Shown here in pieces: positions 42,401-49,089 of a stretch of 58,843 nucleotides of DNA (position 1 is its first letter; the number at the start of each line of letters is the position of its first letter). Made by a program: the position numbers and the translations under genes. The stretch covers positions 1 to 58,843 of the forward strand of contig CAKUFT010000007.1 in the NCBI GenBank assembly GCA_934650095.1. The letters are read 5' to 3'. The stretch comes from an uncultured Collinsella sp. Its GTDB lineage: Bacteria; Actinomycetota; Coriobacteriia; Coriobacteriales; Coriobacteriaceae. The notes beneath the pieces were generated by a model. It made no database searches. It had not been told where the DNA came from and saw only the letters and a program-made list of their open reading frames with translations.

Positions 42401-45400
42401 AGAACGCCGTGACGTTCACGGACGGCAAGGCGACCTTCACGCTCAAGGACGGCGGGGAGAAGACCGTCGCCGGCCTGCCCGTGGGCGCGCGCTACACCGT
42501 GACCGAGGACGCCGCCGAGGGCTACACGACCGCGGTCAACGGGGCCGACGGCTCCAAGGCCGAGGGCACCGTGACCGAGGCCGGCGCGGCCGCGGCGTTC
42601 ACCAACACGTACGGGACGGCCACCGAGGGCAGGGACGTCTCCACCGCGGGACTCTTCACCAAGACGCTCGAGGGCCGCGACTGGGCGGAGGGCGACAGCT
42701 TCCAGTTCACGCTCACGGGCGAGGACAGCGCGCCCATGCCCGAGGGCTCTGTCGACGGCTCCAAGACCGTCAGCGTGACGGCCGCCGGGACCAAGGCGGG
42801 CGAAAAGGTCGCCTTCGACTTCGGCCCCATCCGCTATGCGCTCGACGACATCAAGGGCGCCAGGTTCGCCGAGGTCGGCGGCAAGCGCGTGCGCGCCAAG
42901 ACCTTCACCTACACGGTGAGCGAGGTCAGGCCCGCTGACGGCTCGGCCATTGCCGGCGTCACCTACGACGGCCACACCGCCACGATGACGGTGACCGTGA
43001 CCGACGACGGCTCGGGTAACCTCACGGCCTCGACGCCCGCGATCGCGCAGGCGAGCGGCGGCGACTTCGTCAACACCTACACGACCGGGCTCGACTACTC
43101 TGCCCGTGCGGGCGTGCGCCTGTCCAAGACGCTCTCCGGCCGCGCGATGGAGGCGGGCCAGTTCGCCTTCACCGTGACCGCCGACGACGAGACGGCCGCC
43201 AGGCTCGGCCTCAAGACCGGCAAGGACGCCTACGCCGTGGCCGCGGCCGATGACGGCGCGGCCGACCTGATCGACCTCATCGGCGGCGCCGCAAAGGGCG
43301 ACGTGACGTTCACCGACGCCGACGCGGGCAAGACCTACAGCTTCACCGTCGCCGAGACCAGGCTCGGCGGCGAGGGCTACACCAACGACACCGCGCCGCG
43401 CACGGTGACCGTCGCGCCCAGCTACGATGCCGCGACCGGCAGGCTCACGGTCACGACCACGGTCGTCAAGGACGGCGTCGAGATCGCCCGCGGCGAGGTC
43501 TCGACGGCAGACGACGCCACGGTGCCGCCCGCGCCCGTGACGGTCGCGTTCCAGAACTCCTACGAGGCCACCGGTGCGCTCGGCGGCGAGGGCGATGTGG
43601 CCATCGACGCCACCAAGACGCTGACGGGCCGCGCCGCGGCGGCGGGCGAGTTCTCGTTCTCCGTCCGCGATGCCCGCGGCAACGTGGTCTCGACCGCGTC
43701 CAACCGGGTCTCCGGCGACGGCGAGGCCGCGGAGCTCGCGTTCTCGCCCATCGCCTACACCACCGGCGCGCTCGAGCAGATGGTGATGGATGGCACCGCC
43801 ACCAAGGCGGCTGACAGCTCCTGGACCATCCCCTATACCGTTTCCGAGGACGGCACGGACCGGCTGCCCGCGGGCGTGACCGCGACGGCCTCGAGCTTCG
43901 ACATCACCGTCAAGGTGACCGATAACGGCAAGGGCGGGCTGGACGTGGCCGTGACCTATCCCGAGGGCTGCGACGGCGCGCTGTCGTTCGTGAACGGCTA
44001 CCGCGCCAACGAGGCGACGGTCGACCTCGCGGGCACCAAGACGCTGGCGCTCGGCCAGGCCGGACTCGGCCTGACGCAGGCCGACATCGCGGGCAAGTAC
44101 ACCTTCAAGGTTGAGCCGCTGGACGGCGCGCCCGCACCGGTCGACGCCTCCGGCAAGACGGTGACCGAGGCGGTCAACGACGCCGCCGGCAACGTCGAGC
44201 TTGGCAGCGTCACGTTCAGGCAGCCGAGCGACCTCGATGGCGTCGAGATCGACGACGGTCTGCGCACCAAGACGTTCGCCTACCGGGTGAGCGAGTCCGG
44301 TTCGGTCGACGGCGTGGTTAACGACGCGACGGCGACCAGGACCTTCACGGTCAAGGTCGTCGAGGACACCAACAAGGGCACGCTCGCCGCGGAGGTCCTG
44401 CCCGCCGGGGGCACGCCCCAGGGCAAGGGCGCGTTCGAGTTCACCAACACCTACGGCGTGAACCCGACCCCGAGCTCCGTCACCGAACAGGTCAAGGTGA
44501 GCAAGAAGCTCAAGGGCCGCGACCTGGCCGAGGGCGAGTTCGAGTTCCAGCTGGTCGAGATTTCCGCCGACGGCAGCGAGAGCGTCGCGGCGACGGGCAG
44601 GAACGCCGCCGACGGCACGGTCGCGCTCAGCCCGGTCACCTACACCGCGCCCGGCACTCACAGCTACGAGCTGCGCGAGGTCACCGGCACGGCGGGCGGC
44701 GTGACCTACGACAGGGCGACGTATCGCGTGCGCACGACGGTCGCCGATGCCGGCAACGGCACGCTCACCGTCAGGCACGAGCTCGCGGATGCCGAGGGCA
44801 AGCCCACGGGCGATGACTCGGTGACGTTCACCAACGGCTATAAGGCCGCGCCCGTCACCCTCAAGCTGGGTGCCGCCAAGGTGCTCGAGGGCGCCGAGCT
44901 CAAGGCGGGCCAGTTTAGCTTTGAGCTCAAGGGCCGGGACGGCAAGGTCATGTCGACCGCCAGGAACGCCGCCGACGGTAGCGTCACGTTCGACGCGCTG
45001 ACCTTCAAGCAGGCCGGCACCTACACCTTCACGGTGAGCGAGGTCGACGACGGCCAGGCGCACGTGACCTACGACAGGGCCGTGCACAAGATCGTCGTCA
45101 CGGTGAGCGACGAGGCGGCAGACGGCTCCAAGACGGGCTACCTGTCGGCGAAGGTCTCCTACGAGGGCGACGCCGGCCTGCCGCCGGTCTTCACCAACAG
45201 CTACGTCGAGGAGCCCGGGACCCCCGGCACCCCCGAGAACCCCGGCACGCCGGGCGGCGGCTCGGGCGGCGGCTCCGATAGCGGCTCCGGCAGCGGCGGC
45301 TCCAAGGGCGGCATGCCCGACACCGGCGACCGCAGCCTGCCGGTTGAGGCGCTCGCTGCCATGGCCGGCATCGGCGCGCTGGCCGTCGCGGGCGGCGCGG

Positions 45401-45423
45401 CCCTGTACCGCAGGCGCCGCTAG
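33403..45423 (+). CDS. giant LPXTG-type cell-wall adhesin with ~15 isopeptide (Spy0128-like) domains
   Basis: A 4,006-residue surface protein. Residues 1 to about 47 are a signal peptide ending ALA. About 50-400 hold a fibro-slime/PA14-like domain (FSGDDDVWVYIDGVLVGDLG). CnaB/SpaA-like domains follow at about 405-500 and 700-810, then about 15 repeats of 110-160 residues of the Spy0128/FctA pilin type (KxLxGRxW...GTYTYTISE...FTNxY), expected to form Lys-Asn isopeptide bonds. Two DUF11-like domains lie at about 2430-2700 with two DUF7601-like domains near 965 and 2695. A Gly/Ser/Pro-rich linker precedes MPDTG, a hydrophobic stretch and RRRR for sortase anchoring. ATG 33403 has GGGGAGGG upstream. 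From about nt 42,300 Phe codons become almost only TTC, suggesting a mosaic gene. No sortase gene is in the window. Confidence 0.92.
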   Translation: MNRVYAKAQEILKPLGAKTNTVKRALRILTVPLAACALMFGATSALAAVSDHTVQTVNPTGTTVNLFDYWVVNGDNDYSDNINRKGSNNNTGINKGHQLKFNYGDGNGINKWTGKSGVGGFGRLPFVENKLVDGYPAIKAGIYSSNGTSDTYSAESLDYLFNSASQANGRQDGKSVYNNVQGLFQLKDGYYVYDSYGSDGSGGNYAVYNQTTNSFNVYDKAGVYKDSVSDANRGQFFPFDSADKVFEEKNGQLSPKNVIDGDNSTLNHHFGMSMTTEFVQPTDGKTTDGKEMVFEFSGDDDVWVYIDGVLVGDLGGIHEKATLDINFATGVVRVGHIDGANGSPKYFPDTTIKAMFDAAGADTTNFSGNTFSNSTKHSLSFFYLERGAGASNMSLKFNLTTLPSSEVEKVNQNGEAVQGATFALYRSNADWNEQGEAIAQGTTDSNGQLVLLKPDRSVLSFDEEHSTHQCDYFVLKEVGLPAGYRSSLTSSTTATPGELHLQYKPAAASGSGGVVVAPQTTVKTADDNTWTGSRMWLNGGYLAAKETISLTQTTRDNKNNPINSGTTFAVVLKRTDKSKKDTDVNAWTAVTGNPLEGYKLCSEHGIAGAVEAAQSKDTSVFAVNTKGDYEVTVRSLPGDIEKYAAMLQDKSQSEYTVAAYHTTASSLAEATTENTSMVQYQSINRQFSTVIHLTNVQNRLFVQKVDDLGEPVNGATFELYKADDVTGNSPSTYAIKPNATPYDTVQANGMTYPYEIKGAACFPLNSNNHAPLTKGTYYLRESLSPDGYEINSTITKVIVDDSGVYVDAGEKNDGVRSMSGPGSLIASLAQFGSPDSIDNTLTHIKGKLQSATGADVKGNLMWDQTSTAEGVTPSLKNDLMHMRYDKATQGTKTVLRYVEDKGVRDGQLATIFADTGINRMALYQEDDPSYIDDASKTRTNLGTLQLNHLFTTATAVQYADRRVARLQVTKTVTADDGLTAPTKDVNGKDLTFTFKFTLPDSEKGYEAHVFDANGNAVGDSFTLKNGDTHSIKAGETIRVYDLKQGDSYSVSELTTKGESASGNVLASIVNTVTGSADDSVLPAGFSLVSRRAGGVEQSGTGSTITGKIGKLEGGEIPKSNKLEFTNNYSASSVTLAAKDGLSVKKELQGRNWNDSDTFTVQLTADDGVPMPNGARSQVSTVELTKNAQTVTVGNITYKTATFGDITYAKPGTYTYTISEVIPGSDAGADGISYSAASYTATVVVEDNHAGALVVTSVKVMQVRDDAGAETKKEVTDKVATFTNRYDEHERDITIHAQKKLTDNDGEDLPLAQNAFGFTLEGVGGYTDASATFDLKTVDSNVKAPMPQGTEDNIATVGNNAKDGAVKWPAISYTFKADAGHAYVYKFAEVPGSAAGMTYDGSVYYAVVRNAKKGAGIQASIEYYKAMADGSVKQLDQNATPLFTNIYSVEPTSVTLQGQKTLSGRDWNQGENYTFNLTAAADDASTTGLSKTTKQAVTDGAVAINTDQATATAPESGRVASFAFGTEAAPAVTFKRAGTFSFNITENATQDDQAGMSMDTHTARATVVVTDMDESGNHTGMLHVSSVTYANTGASDVDKDVTDKAAFTNAYHASGTFGGVTVSKTLQGRASAAGQFTFAVTGLWYNGVQTSVNGAEANLSNKAAEAGVSGAVVGTSGTGRLFARALTEQDLGRTYAYRIHENQPAPVGYTYDTNYTGDAIVLVKVLAHDNNPAKLYTVTTVLKGAGVTKLLGDASNASALTDDKIAELKQDPNTYVQQYDASEAGTTTPAVSFVNRYEASLDYGAAGGLKIEKTLTYPEGATLFGSPKSTFRYIVKPADKTSANKVGISTDGKVYETANVEANVPKTVSLVPERGLTLTQNDAGKTFTYTVSEIDDKATGYTYDKTVHTVRVVVADNGDGTLRVTTSVSKQVDGRDELEGQWIYPADATSTGVATVKFKNTYTVTEAATYTPSVTKVVAGADAPGKFAFAMTAADDVTKAAIDNGLITGSSMSADNGYDEKKSTMGNLKDGDHEKIDFSKLTFNAPGTYKFAINELTPNGGPGEWKYDQHVYTVTVTVTDEGGKLVARPDGTTGSEGFIFTNRYQTSTSYELQGGLEIVKTLKGKDLHAGMFGFTVTGEDPASTAKLKALLRADKDKGELTVTNDEPQADGTSHTGILGGLTFATGDAGNTFTYKVVENKGNKVGYKYDSTYWTVEIAVKKRDNGSLYTVTTVKHYDADGAELPVDVPDYSSENGTAKAKVSFANSYAASGTFGGPRAEKKMDSGDKIKAGQYTFDLYAEKKDDGSLKPIDEGTTQASESDTATVNFGTVTFKLGGDTSTPEEKTVDLAKEVANGFATKRHNADHTTTYSFDLVAKERFATLPEGVRPVDTSATCRVLLEVTDNNDGMLTSKVTYRDGTENGKIVFHNTRDKVKTIGTVAEPNVDIDGQLLSVGDAYVYTINWSNTAVDDKGNLVPANVTVTDELPTGVVFEAFEGKNADKGAASGQSLTWNLGERPAGSHGSVRVRVKITEDAVKDAQGAVGTINNAATVTVGEKSYTGTTTNYVPKKSESDAQDSTGSGVALGDELTYTISYKNTEGAPATVTISDTVPAGTEFVEFAGDHKDAGSKDKDGNLTWTLTDVPAGEEGTVQFKVRVTEDAFKSGGASDDISNQASVKVGNNPAVKTNTTTDEVSDGRLTLSKTVTTAEGITAPNKAFTFKVLLYQADGTTPLTGTFAYAGRAGGINGTYVSGQIKSGDTIALKAGGSVTVTVPMGAHYEVQELDSKGNLMTSEDGFTVADKTNTQAGTVGQATQVGFTNVYSVESTKVENAFKVQKKISGRNWTKADAFTMTLTAEGEAPMPEGAKEGVATITLKKDVQVGNFGTIEYAKPGTYTYMIAEQAGDETALTFSKATYRATVTVTDDGAGKLTAKTKIAQLTDDAGNTAERTVEAAVFTNAAKTGSLTVTKTVVSGDSQREFGFTVALADGGGEPVSGTFGKGENAVTFTDGKATFTLKDGGEKTVAGLPVGARYTVTEDAAEGYTTAVNGADGSKAEGTVTEAGAAAAFTNTYGTATEGRDVSTAGLFTKTLEGRDWAEGDSFQFTLTGEDSAPMPEGSVDGSKTVSVTAAGTKAGEKVAFDFGPIRYALDDIKGARFAEVGGKRVRAKTFTYTVSEVRPADGSAIAGVTYDGHTATMTVTVTDDGSGNLTASTPAIAQASGGDFVNTYTTGLDYSARAGVRLSKTLSGRAMEAGQFAFTVTADDETAARLGLKTGKDAYAVAAADDGAADLIDLIGGAAKGDVTFTDADAGKTYSFTVAETRLGGEGYTNDTAPRTVTVAPSYDAATGRLTVTTTVVKDGVEIARGEVSTADDATVPPAPVTVAFQNSYEATGALGGEGDVAIDATKTLTGRAAAAGEFSFSVRDARGNVVSTASNRVSGDGEAAELAFSPIAYTTGALEQMVMDGTATKAADSSWTIPYTVSEDGTDRLPAGVTATASSFDITVKVTDNGKGGLDVAVTYPEGCDGALSFVNGYRANEATVDLAGTKTLALGQAGLGLTQADIAGKYTFKVEPLDGAPAPVDASGKTVTEAVNDAAGNVELGSVTFRQPSDLDGVEIDDGLRTKTFAYRVSESGSVDGVVNDATATRTFTVKVVEDTNKGTLAAEVLPAGGTPQGKGAFEFTNTYGVNPTPSSVTEQVKVSKKLKGRDLAEGEFEFQLVEISADGSESVAATGRNAADGTVALSPVTYTAPGTHSYELREVTGTAGGVTYDRATYRVRTTVADAGNGTLTVRHELADAEGKPTGDDSVTFTNGYKAAPVTLKLGAAKVLEGAELKAGQFSFELKGRDGKVMSTARNAADGSVTFDALTFKQAGTYTFTVSEVDDGQAHVTYDRAVHKIVVTVSDEAADGSKTGYLSAKVSYEGDAGLPPVFTNSYVEEPGTPGTPENPGTPGGGSGGGSDSGSGSGGSKGGMPDTGDRSLPVEALAAMAGIGALAVAGGAALYRRRR

Positions 45424-45434
45424 CGGTATGCACG

Positions 45435-45469
45435 AGTGGGGCGAATCCATCCGATGGGTTCGCCCCACT
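45435..45469 (+). terminator. terminator-like hairpin after the adhesin gene
   Basis: GTGGGGCGAA / TTCGCCCCAC arms, 12 bases after the stop; little T-run (TTG). Its right edge touches the -35 box of the SRP RNA. Confidence 0.6.
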
Positions 45470-45497
45470 TGCCCTGCTGGGCGGGAGCGGGTAAGAT
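45469..45497 (+). promoter_or_regulatory. promoter of the SRP RNA
   Basis: TTGCCC (45469-45474) and TAAGAT (45492-45497) with 17-base spacing, placing the start near 45504-45514. Confidence 0.65.
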
Positions 45498-45513
45498 ATA
45501 CCGAGCGCCTAGC

Positions 45514-45614
45514 GCGTTCGATGGGTTCGGATGACGACATGTTCCGAATCTGGTCAGGTCCGGAAGGAAGCAGCCATAAGGAGCCTCTGTCGGGCATCCG
45601 AATCCATCGAGCGC
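45514..45614 (+). ncRNA. ffs: signal recognition particle RNA, small bacterial (4.5S) type
   Basis: Contains the conserved Ffh-binding core GGTCAGGTCCGGAAGGAAGC, then AGCC and the matching strand. The 5' GCGTTCGATGG...TTCGGATG pairs with 3' CATCCGAATCCATCGAGCGC to close the rod. It lacks an Alu domain, so it is the short form. With Ffh and FtsY it targets nascent membrane proteins. Ends are estimated from the pairing; the 5' end may be some ten bases further left. Termination is probably at the GGTGCTTTTTT just downstream. Confidence 0.95.
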
Positions 45615-45758
45615 ACGGGTGCTTTTTTGGTGCCGCGACATGGCCCGGCCGGCGGCGAGGTATTTGGTGTCTCGCTGGTCCTCGGCTTCGCCTGCGGGAT
45701 CGCTCGACTACCAAACACCTCGCCGCCGGCCGGGCCCCGTCGTCCAAAAAGCACCCGT
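45615..45758. repeat. long two-part hairpin element (LH4) overlapping the SRP RNA terminator
   Basis: Outer arms 45615-45630 and 45744-45758 (ACGGGTGCTTTTTTGG / CCAAAAAGCACCCGT) and inner arms 45642-45668 and 45710-45736 (27 bp, 26 paired, GGCCCGGCCGGCGGCGAGGT start). The left outer arm is also the T-run that should terminate the SRP RNA. The interior is non-coding. The next 120 bases hold nothing recognisable. Confidence 0.9.
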
Positions 45759-45883
45759 AAAGGCGCGTTAGCCTAATTAAATCTATCCCTTAAGGAATGC
45801 TGCTCGTTGGCGTTGTCTGGGCATTGATGGCTATGTGGTTCAAGAGGCGGCGGTGCTGTTGCTTGAATTTTTGCAGTTAAAGA

Positions 45884-45917
45884 GGTCCGTTTCCCTGGGT
45901 TGGGGAAACGGACCCCT
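45884..45917. terminator. intrinsic terminator
   Basis: GGTCCGTTTCCC / GGGAAACGGACC stem with TTTTT on the plus side and TCTTTAAC on the minus side, where it follows the coiled-coil surface-protein gene. Confidence 0.85.
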
Positions 45918-45964
45918 TTTTGTCTCTGGGCTTGTGGATTGGCGAAGACAATAACCGCTGGCAG

Positions 45965-47002
45965 CTATTTTGGGTTCCTGATGCGGCGTGTGGCCGTGGC
46001 GGTGGCGGTTATTCCGAGGCCTGCGGCGGCGATTCCTGCGAGTGCGATTGCGCTCGGCGCTGCATCGCCCGTGTTCGCGAGCTTGCCGGCGGTCGTATCT
46101 GCTTGCTTGCCACTGCTCGAGTTCGCCTGCTTGGTGGAGCTTGGCGGGGTATTTTTGCCGGTCGCGGACGAGCCGGTGGGCTGTGTCGTCTCGGCCGGCT
46201 GCGCTGAGCCGGAGGGAGGCACTGTCTCGGTCGGTTTCGCTATCTCGGGCGAGGTGGCCTTGTCTGCCGCGGCTTTCGCCTCTTCGTATGCCTTGCAGGC
46301 GTCATCATAGGCCGCTTGTGCCTTTTCCAAATCGTCGAGGAGCGCATCTCGCTTGGCTATGAACTGGTCGGTATGGGCTTTATACTTCTCTGCAGCACGT
46401 TCGCAGTCATTAACTTGTCTTTCCTGCCTTTTGAGGCCGTCGTGGCGCTCGCGGAGCCCCGTTTTGCAAGAGTCTTCTTGCGCTTTTGCCGTTACGATTT
46501 CACTGCGCAACTGCTTTATTTGCTGTTTAGTAGTTTCGACAAGCTCCTCGTCGCCGAGTGCTTCGAGTGCCTTAAGCGCCTCAAGTTTCTTGTCTAATTT
46601 TGCCTGGAGCTCGCTTACCCGGTTGATGGCCTCGTTGTATCTGGCTTGGGCTGCATCGACGTCCGCTTGCATGGCGGGAAGGGAATCCCTCAATTCGGCG
46701 GCTTGCGCCACCATCTTGTCGCGGAGCTCTTGAAAACGGGCAATGTCATCATTGAATCTCGCAATTTTCTCGGGACTTGCGGCGTCTTTTGCGGCCTCGA
46801 GGTTTTTGAGCGCTTCCTGCATGGCTGCATACGCTTTTTCTTTTGCGGCGGCCGCATCTTCCGTCTGCAGGGCAACTGCACCGGTGGGGGAACTGGTTTC
46901 CGCCGCCATCGCCGTTACGGGGGCGATTCCCGCGACAAGTGCCGCGGAAAGGGCGATGCCCACGGTTGCTCGTCTTGCTCTTCTTGCGAGAATGTCGTTC
47001 AT
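45965..47002 (-). CDS. cell-wall-anchored coiled-coil surface protein
   Basis: A 345-residue secreted protein. Signal peptide 1 to about 33 (RRATVGIALSAALVAGIAPVTAMAA). Residues about 50-250 are a long Ala/Glu/Lys/Gln coiled coil (heptads such as AKLDKKLEALKALEALG). A Pro/Thr/Ser-rich wall-spanning part follows (about 255-310), then the sorting signal LANTGD, a hydrophobic segment and RRIRNPK. The motif departs from LPXTG at position 2. The protein could be a spacer-like adhesin or receptor; no function can be assigned. It is transcribed towards the adhesin and divergent from the second ABC exporter. Confidence 0.87.
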   Translation of the reverse strand: MNDILARRARRATVGIALSAALVAGIAPVTAMAAETSSPTGAVALQTEDAAAAKEKAYAAMQEALKNLEAAKDAASPEKIARFNDDIARFQELRDKMVAQAAELRDSLPAMQADVDAAQARYNEAINRVSELQAKLDKKLEALKALEALGDEELVETTKQQIKQLRSEIVTAKAQEDSCKTGLRERHDGLKRQERQVNDCERAAEKYKAHTDQFIAKRDALLDDLEKAQAAYDDACKAYEEAKAAADKATSPEIAKPTETVPPSGSAQPAETTQPTGSSATGKNTPPSSTKQANSSSGKQADTTAGKLANTGDAAPSAIALAGIAAAGLGITATATATRRIRNPK

Positions 47003-47034
47003 CTCGGCACCTCATTTCAAGGGTCGGCGACTAA

Positions 47035-47063
47035 CTTGGTAGCACTAATGTAAGTATACCAAG
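47035..47063. promoter_or_regulatory. inverted repeat upstream of the coiled-coil surface-protein gene
   Basis: CTTGGTA / TACCAAG, 7 bp each with a 15-base spacer, 33 bases before the start codon. Size and position suit an operator. Confidence 0.35.
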
Positions 47064-47217
47064 CGGTCGACCCGACACTGGCTGGGTGTGCGCGTGCCTT
47101 TCCGCTTCTTTGGAAACCGAATCCCATTAGAAATGACGAGTTGTTTACGCTTCTTTTGGGCTCACCGTACTATCATGGTTCGAATTGAGTGTGAATGATG
47201 ATAGGGAGCGCCTTTTT

Positions 47218-49089
47218 ATGATTGAGCTGCTCAGGCGTTTTGGTGGTAAGTTTCGCCGGTATATGGTGATTGGCCCTGCGTGCAAGCTGATCGAAGTGAT
47301 CTTTGACCTGCTTACGCCGCTGGTGATTGCCCAGATGATCGATAAGGGCATCGGCGCACACGATGTCAACGCCGTCGTCCGTTACGGCGCGGTGCTCGCC
47401 GCCATGGCTGTAATCGGCATCTCGTTTACGCTCGTCTGCCAAAAGATGGCGGCGCTCACCTCGCAGGGCATGGGCACCGACATTCGCGGCGCGCTCTACG
47501 AGCACATCAACAAACTGAGCTATGCCGAACTCGACCGCTTTGGCACGCCGTCGCTCATCACGCGTATCACCAACGATGTCAACCAGGTGCAGCTAGCTGT
47601 GGCGCTGGGCGTGCGCATGCTCATCCGCTGGCCCTTCCTGGCGGTGGGCTCCATGGTCGCGGCCCTTGCCATCGACCTTAAGCTCGGCATCATCTTTTTG
47701 ATTTGCACGCCCGCCATCGGCCTGGTGTTTTGGTTTGTCATGGCGCGCTGCATTCCCTATTACAAGCAGTTGCAGGCGAAGCTCGACCGCATCGCGCTCA
47801 TTTGCCGCGAGGGGCTTTCGGGCGCCCGCGTGGTTCGCGCCTTTGTGCGCGAGGACCATGAGCGCGAGCGCTTTGCCCAGGCCGCCGATGACCAGGCCAA
47901 TACTGCCATCGCGGTGGGCAAGCTCTCGTCGATTCTCAACCCCGTCACGTTTCTAGTGATGAACCTGGGTGTGTGCGCCATCCTGTGGGTCGGCGGCATC
48001 CAGGTCAACGTGGGCGAGCTCACGCAGGGTCAGGTCATGGCGTTTGTGAACTACATGACGCAGACCCTCACCTCCATCGTCTACGTGGCCAACCTGGTTG
48101 TGGTCTTTACCAAGGCGAGCGCCAGCGCGTCGCGTATCAACGAGGTACTCAATTGCGTGCCGAGCATCACCGACGAGGGCAACCAGCCGGTCGCCCTGCC
48201 CGAGCCGAACGCGGCGGGCGACACCGCTTCGGTCCCCGCGCTGAGCTTGAGCCATGCGAGCTTCTCCTTTGGCGCGGGCGCGGCCAACGCCGTTGATGAC
48301 GTGACTCTGGAGCTGCCGCTGGGCAAAACGCTCGGCATTATCGGCGGCACGGGTAGCGGCAAGTCGACGCTCGTCTCGCTCATCCCGCGCCTGCGCGACG
48401 CGGGCGTCGGCAGCGTAAATGTGATGGGTGCCGACGTGCGCACCTGGCCGCTCGACCAGCTGCGCCATGTGGTCGCGACCGTTCCGCAGCGCGCGTCGCT
48501 CGTGCGCGGTACGATTCGCAGCAACCTGACCTGGCGCGACGAGTCCGCGACCGACGAGGAGCTCTGGGCGGCGCTCGATATGGCGCAGGCCAGCGAGTTC
48601 GTGCGCAACAAGCCGCAGGGCTTGGATGCCCCGGTCGAGGCGGGCGGCAAGAATTTCAGCGGCGGTCAGCGTCAGCGCCTGACCATCGCGCGCGCCCTGG
48701 TCGGTTCGCCGCAGATCCTGATTATGGACGATTCCGCCTCGGCGCTCGACTTTAAGACCGACGCAGCACTTCGCCACGCCATTCGCGAGCGCAGCGCGCG
48801 CGGTGCCGCCGAGGGCGGGCTCCCGCTTACCACGGTCATCGTGAGCCAGCGCGTCTCGACTGTACGCGATGCCGACATGATCTGCGTGCTCGACCACGGC
48901 TCGGTCGCGGGCCTGGGCACGCATGACGAGCTGTACGCAAGCTGCCAGCTCTACCGCGAGATCTGCCAGTCGCAGCTTCGTCGCGAGGAGCTCGAGGGCC
49001 AGCAGGGGAGCGCGGCGTCCGCGTCCGTCCCAAGTCCCGCGTCCGCCTCAACCGCTCCTGCATCCACCTGCGCAAAGGAGGGCTGCTAG
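47218..49089 (+). CDS. ABC exporter subunit 1 (degenerate-site half), second system
   Basis: A 623-residue half-transporter: six-helix membrane domain, then ATPase with GTGSGKST, FSGGQRQR and Walker B ILIMDDSASALDF, where Asp replaces the catalytic Glu, as in the first subunit of the 22.7-kb pair. A 30-residue Ser/Ala/Pro tail follows. The next gene begins directly after its stop. ATG 47218 follows AGGGAGCG; an upstream in-frame start lacks a site. No MarR gene is attached to this pair. Substrate unknown. Confidence 0.9.
   Translation: MIELLRRFGGKFRRYMVIGPACKLIEVIFDLLTPLVIAQMIDKGIGAHDVNAVVRYGAVLAAMAVIGISFTLVCQKMAALTSQGMGTDIRGALYEHINKLSYAELDRFGTPSLITRITNDVNQVQLAVALGVRMLIRWPFLAVGSMVAALAIDLKLGIIFLICTPAIGLVFWFVMARCIPYYKQLQAKLDRIALICREGLSGARVVRAFVREDHERERFAQAADDQANTAIAVGKLSSILNPVTFLVMNLGVCAILWVGGIQVNVGELTQGQVMAFVNYMTQTLTSIVYVANLVVVFTKASASASRINEVLNCVPSITDEGNQPVALPEPNAAGDTASVPALSLSHASFSFGAGAANAVDDVTLELPLGKTLGIIGGTGSGKSTLVSLIPRLRDAGVGSVNVMGADVRTWPLDQLRHVVATVPQRASLVRGTIRSNLTWRDESATDEELWAALDMAQASEFVRNKPQGLDAPVEAGGKNFSGGQRQRLTIARALVGSPQILIMDDSASALDFKTDAALRHAIRERSARGAAEGGLPLTTVIVSQRVSTVRDADMICVLDHGSVAGLGTHDELYASCQLYREICQSQLRREELEGQQGSAASASVPSPASASTAPASTCAKEGC

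Noticed and set aside
40789..45747. Very long minus-strand frame (over 1,600 codons) opposite the adhesin gene, and another at 37657-40746
   Set aside because: Composition follows from the GC-rich codon pattern of the adhesin read backwards; products are rich in Arg/His/Gly/Val runs without domains, signal peptide or ribosome site.
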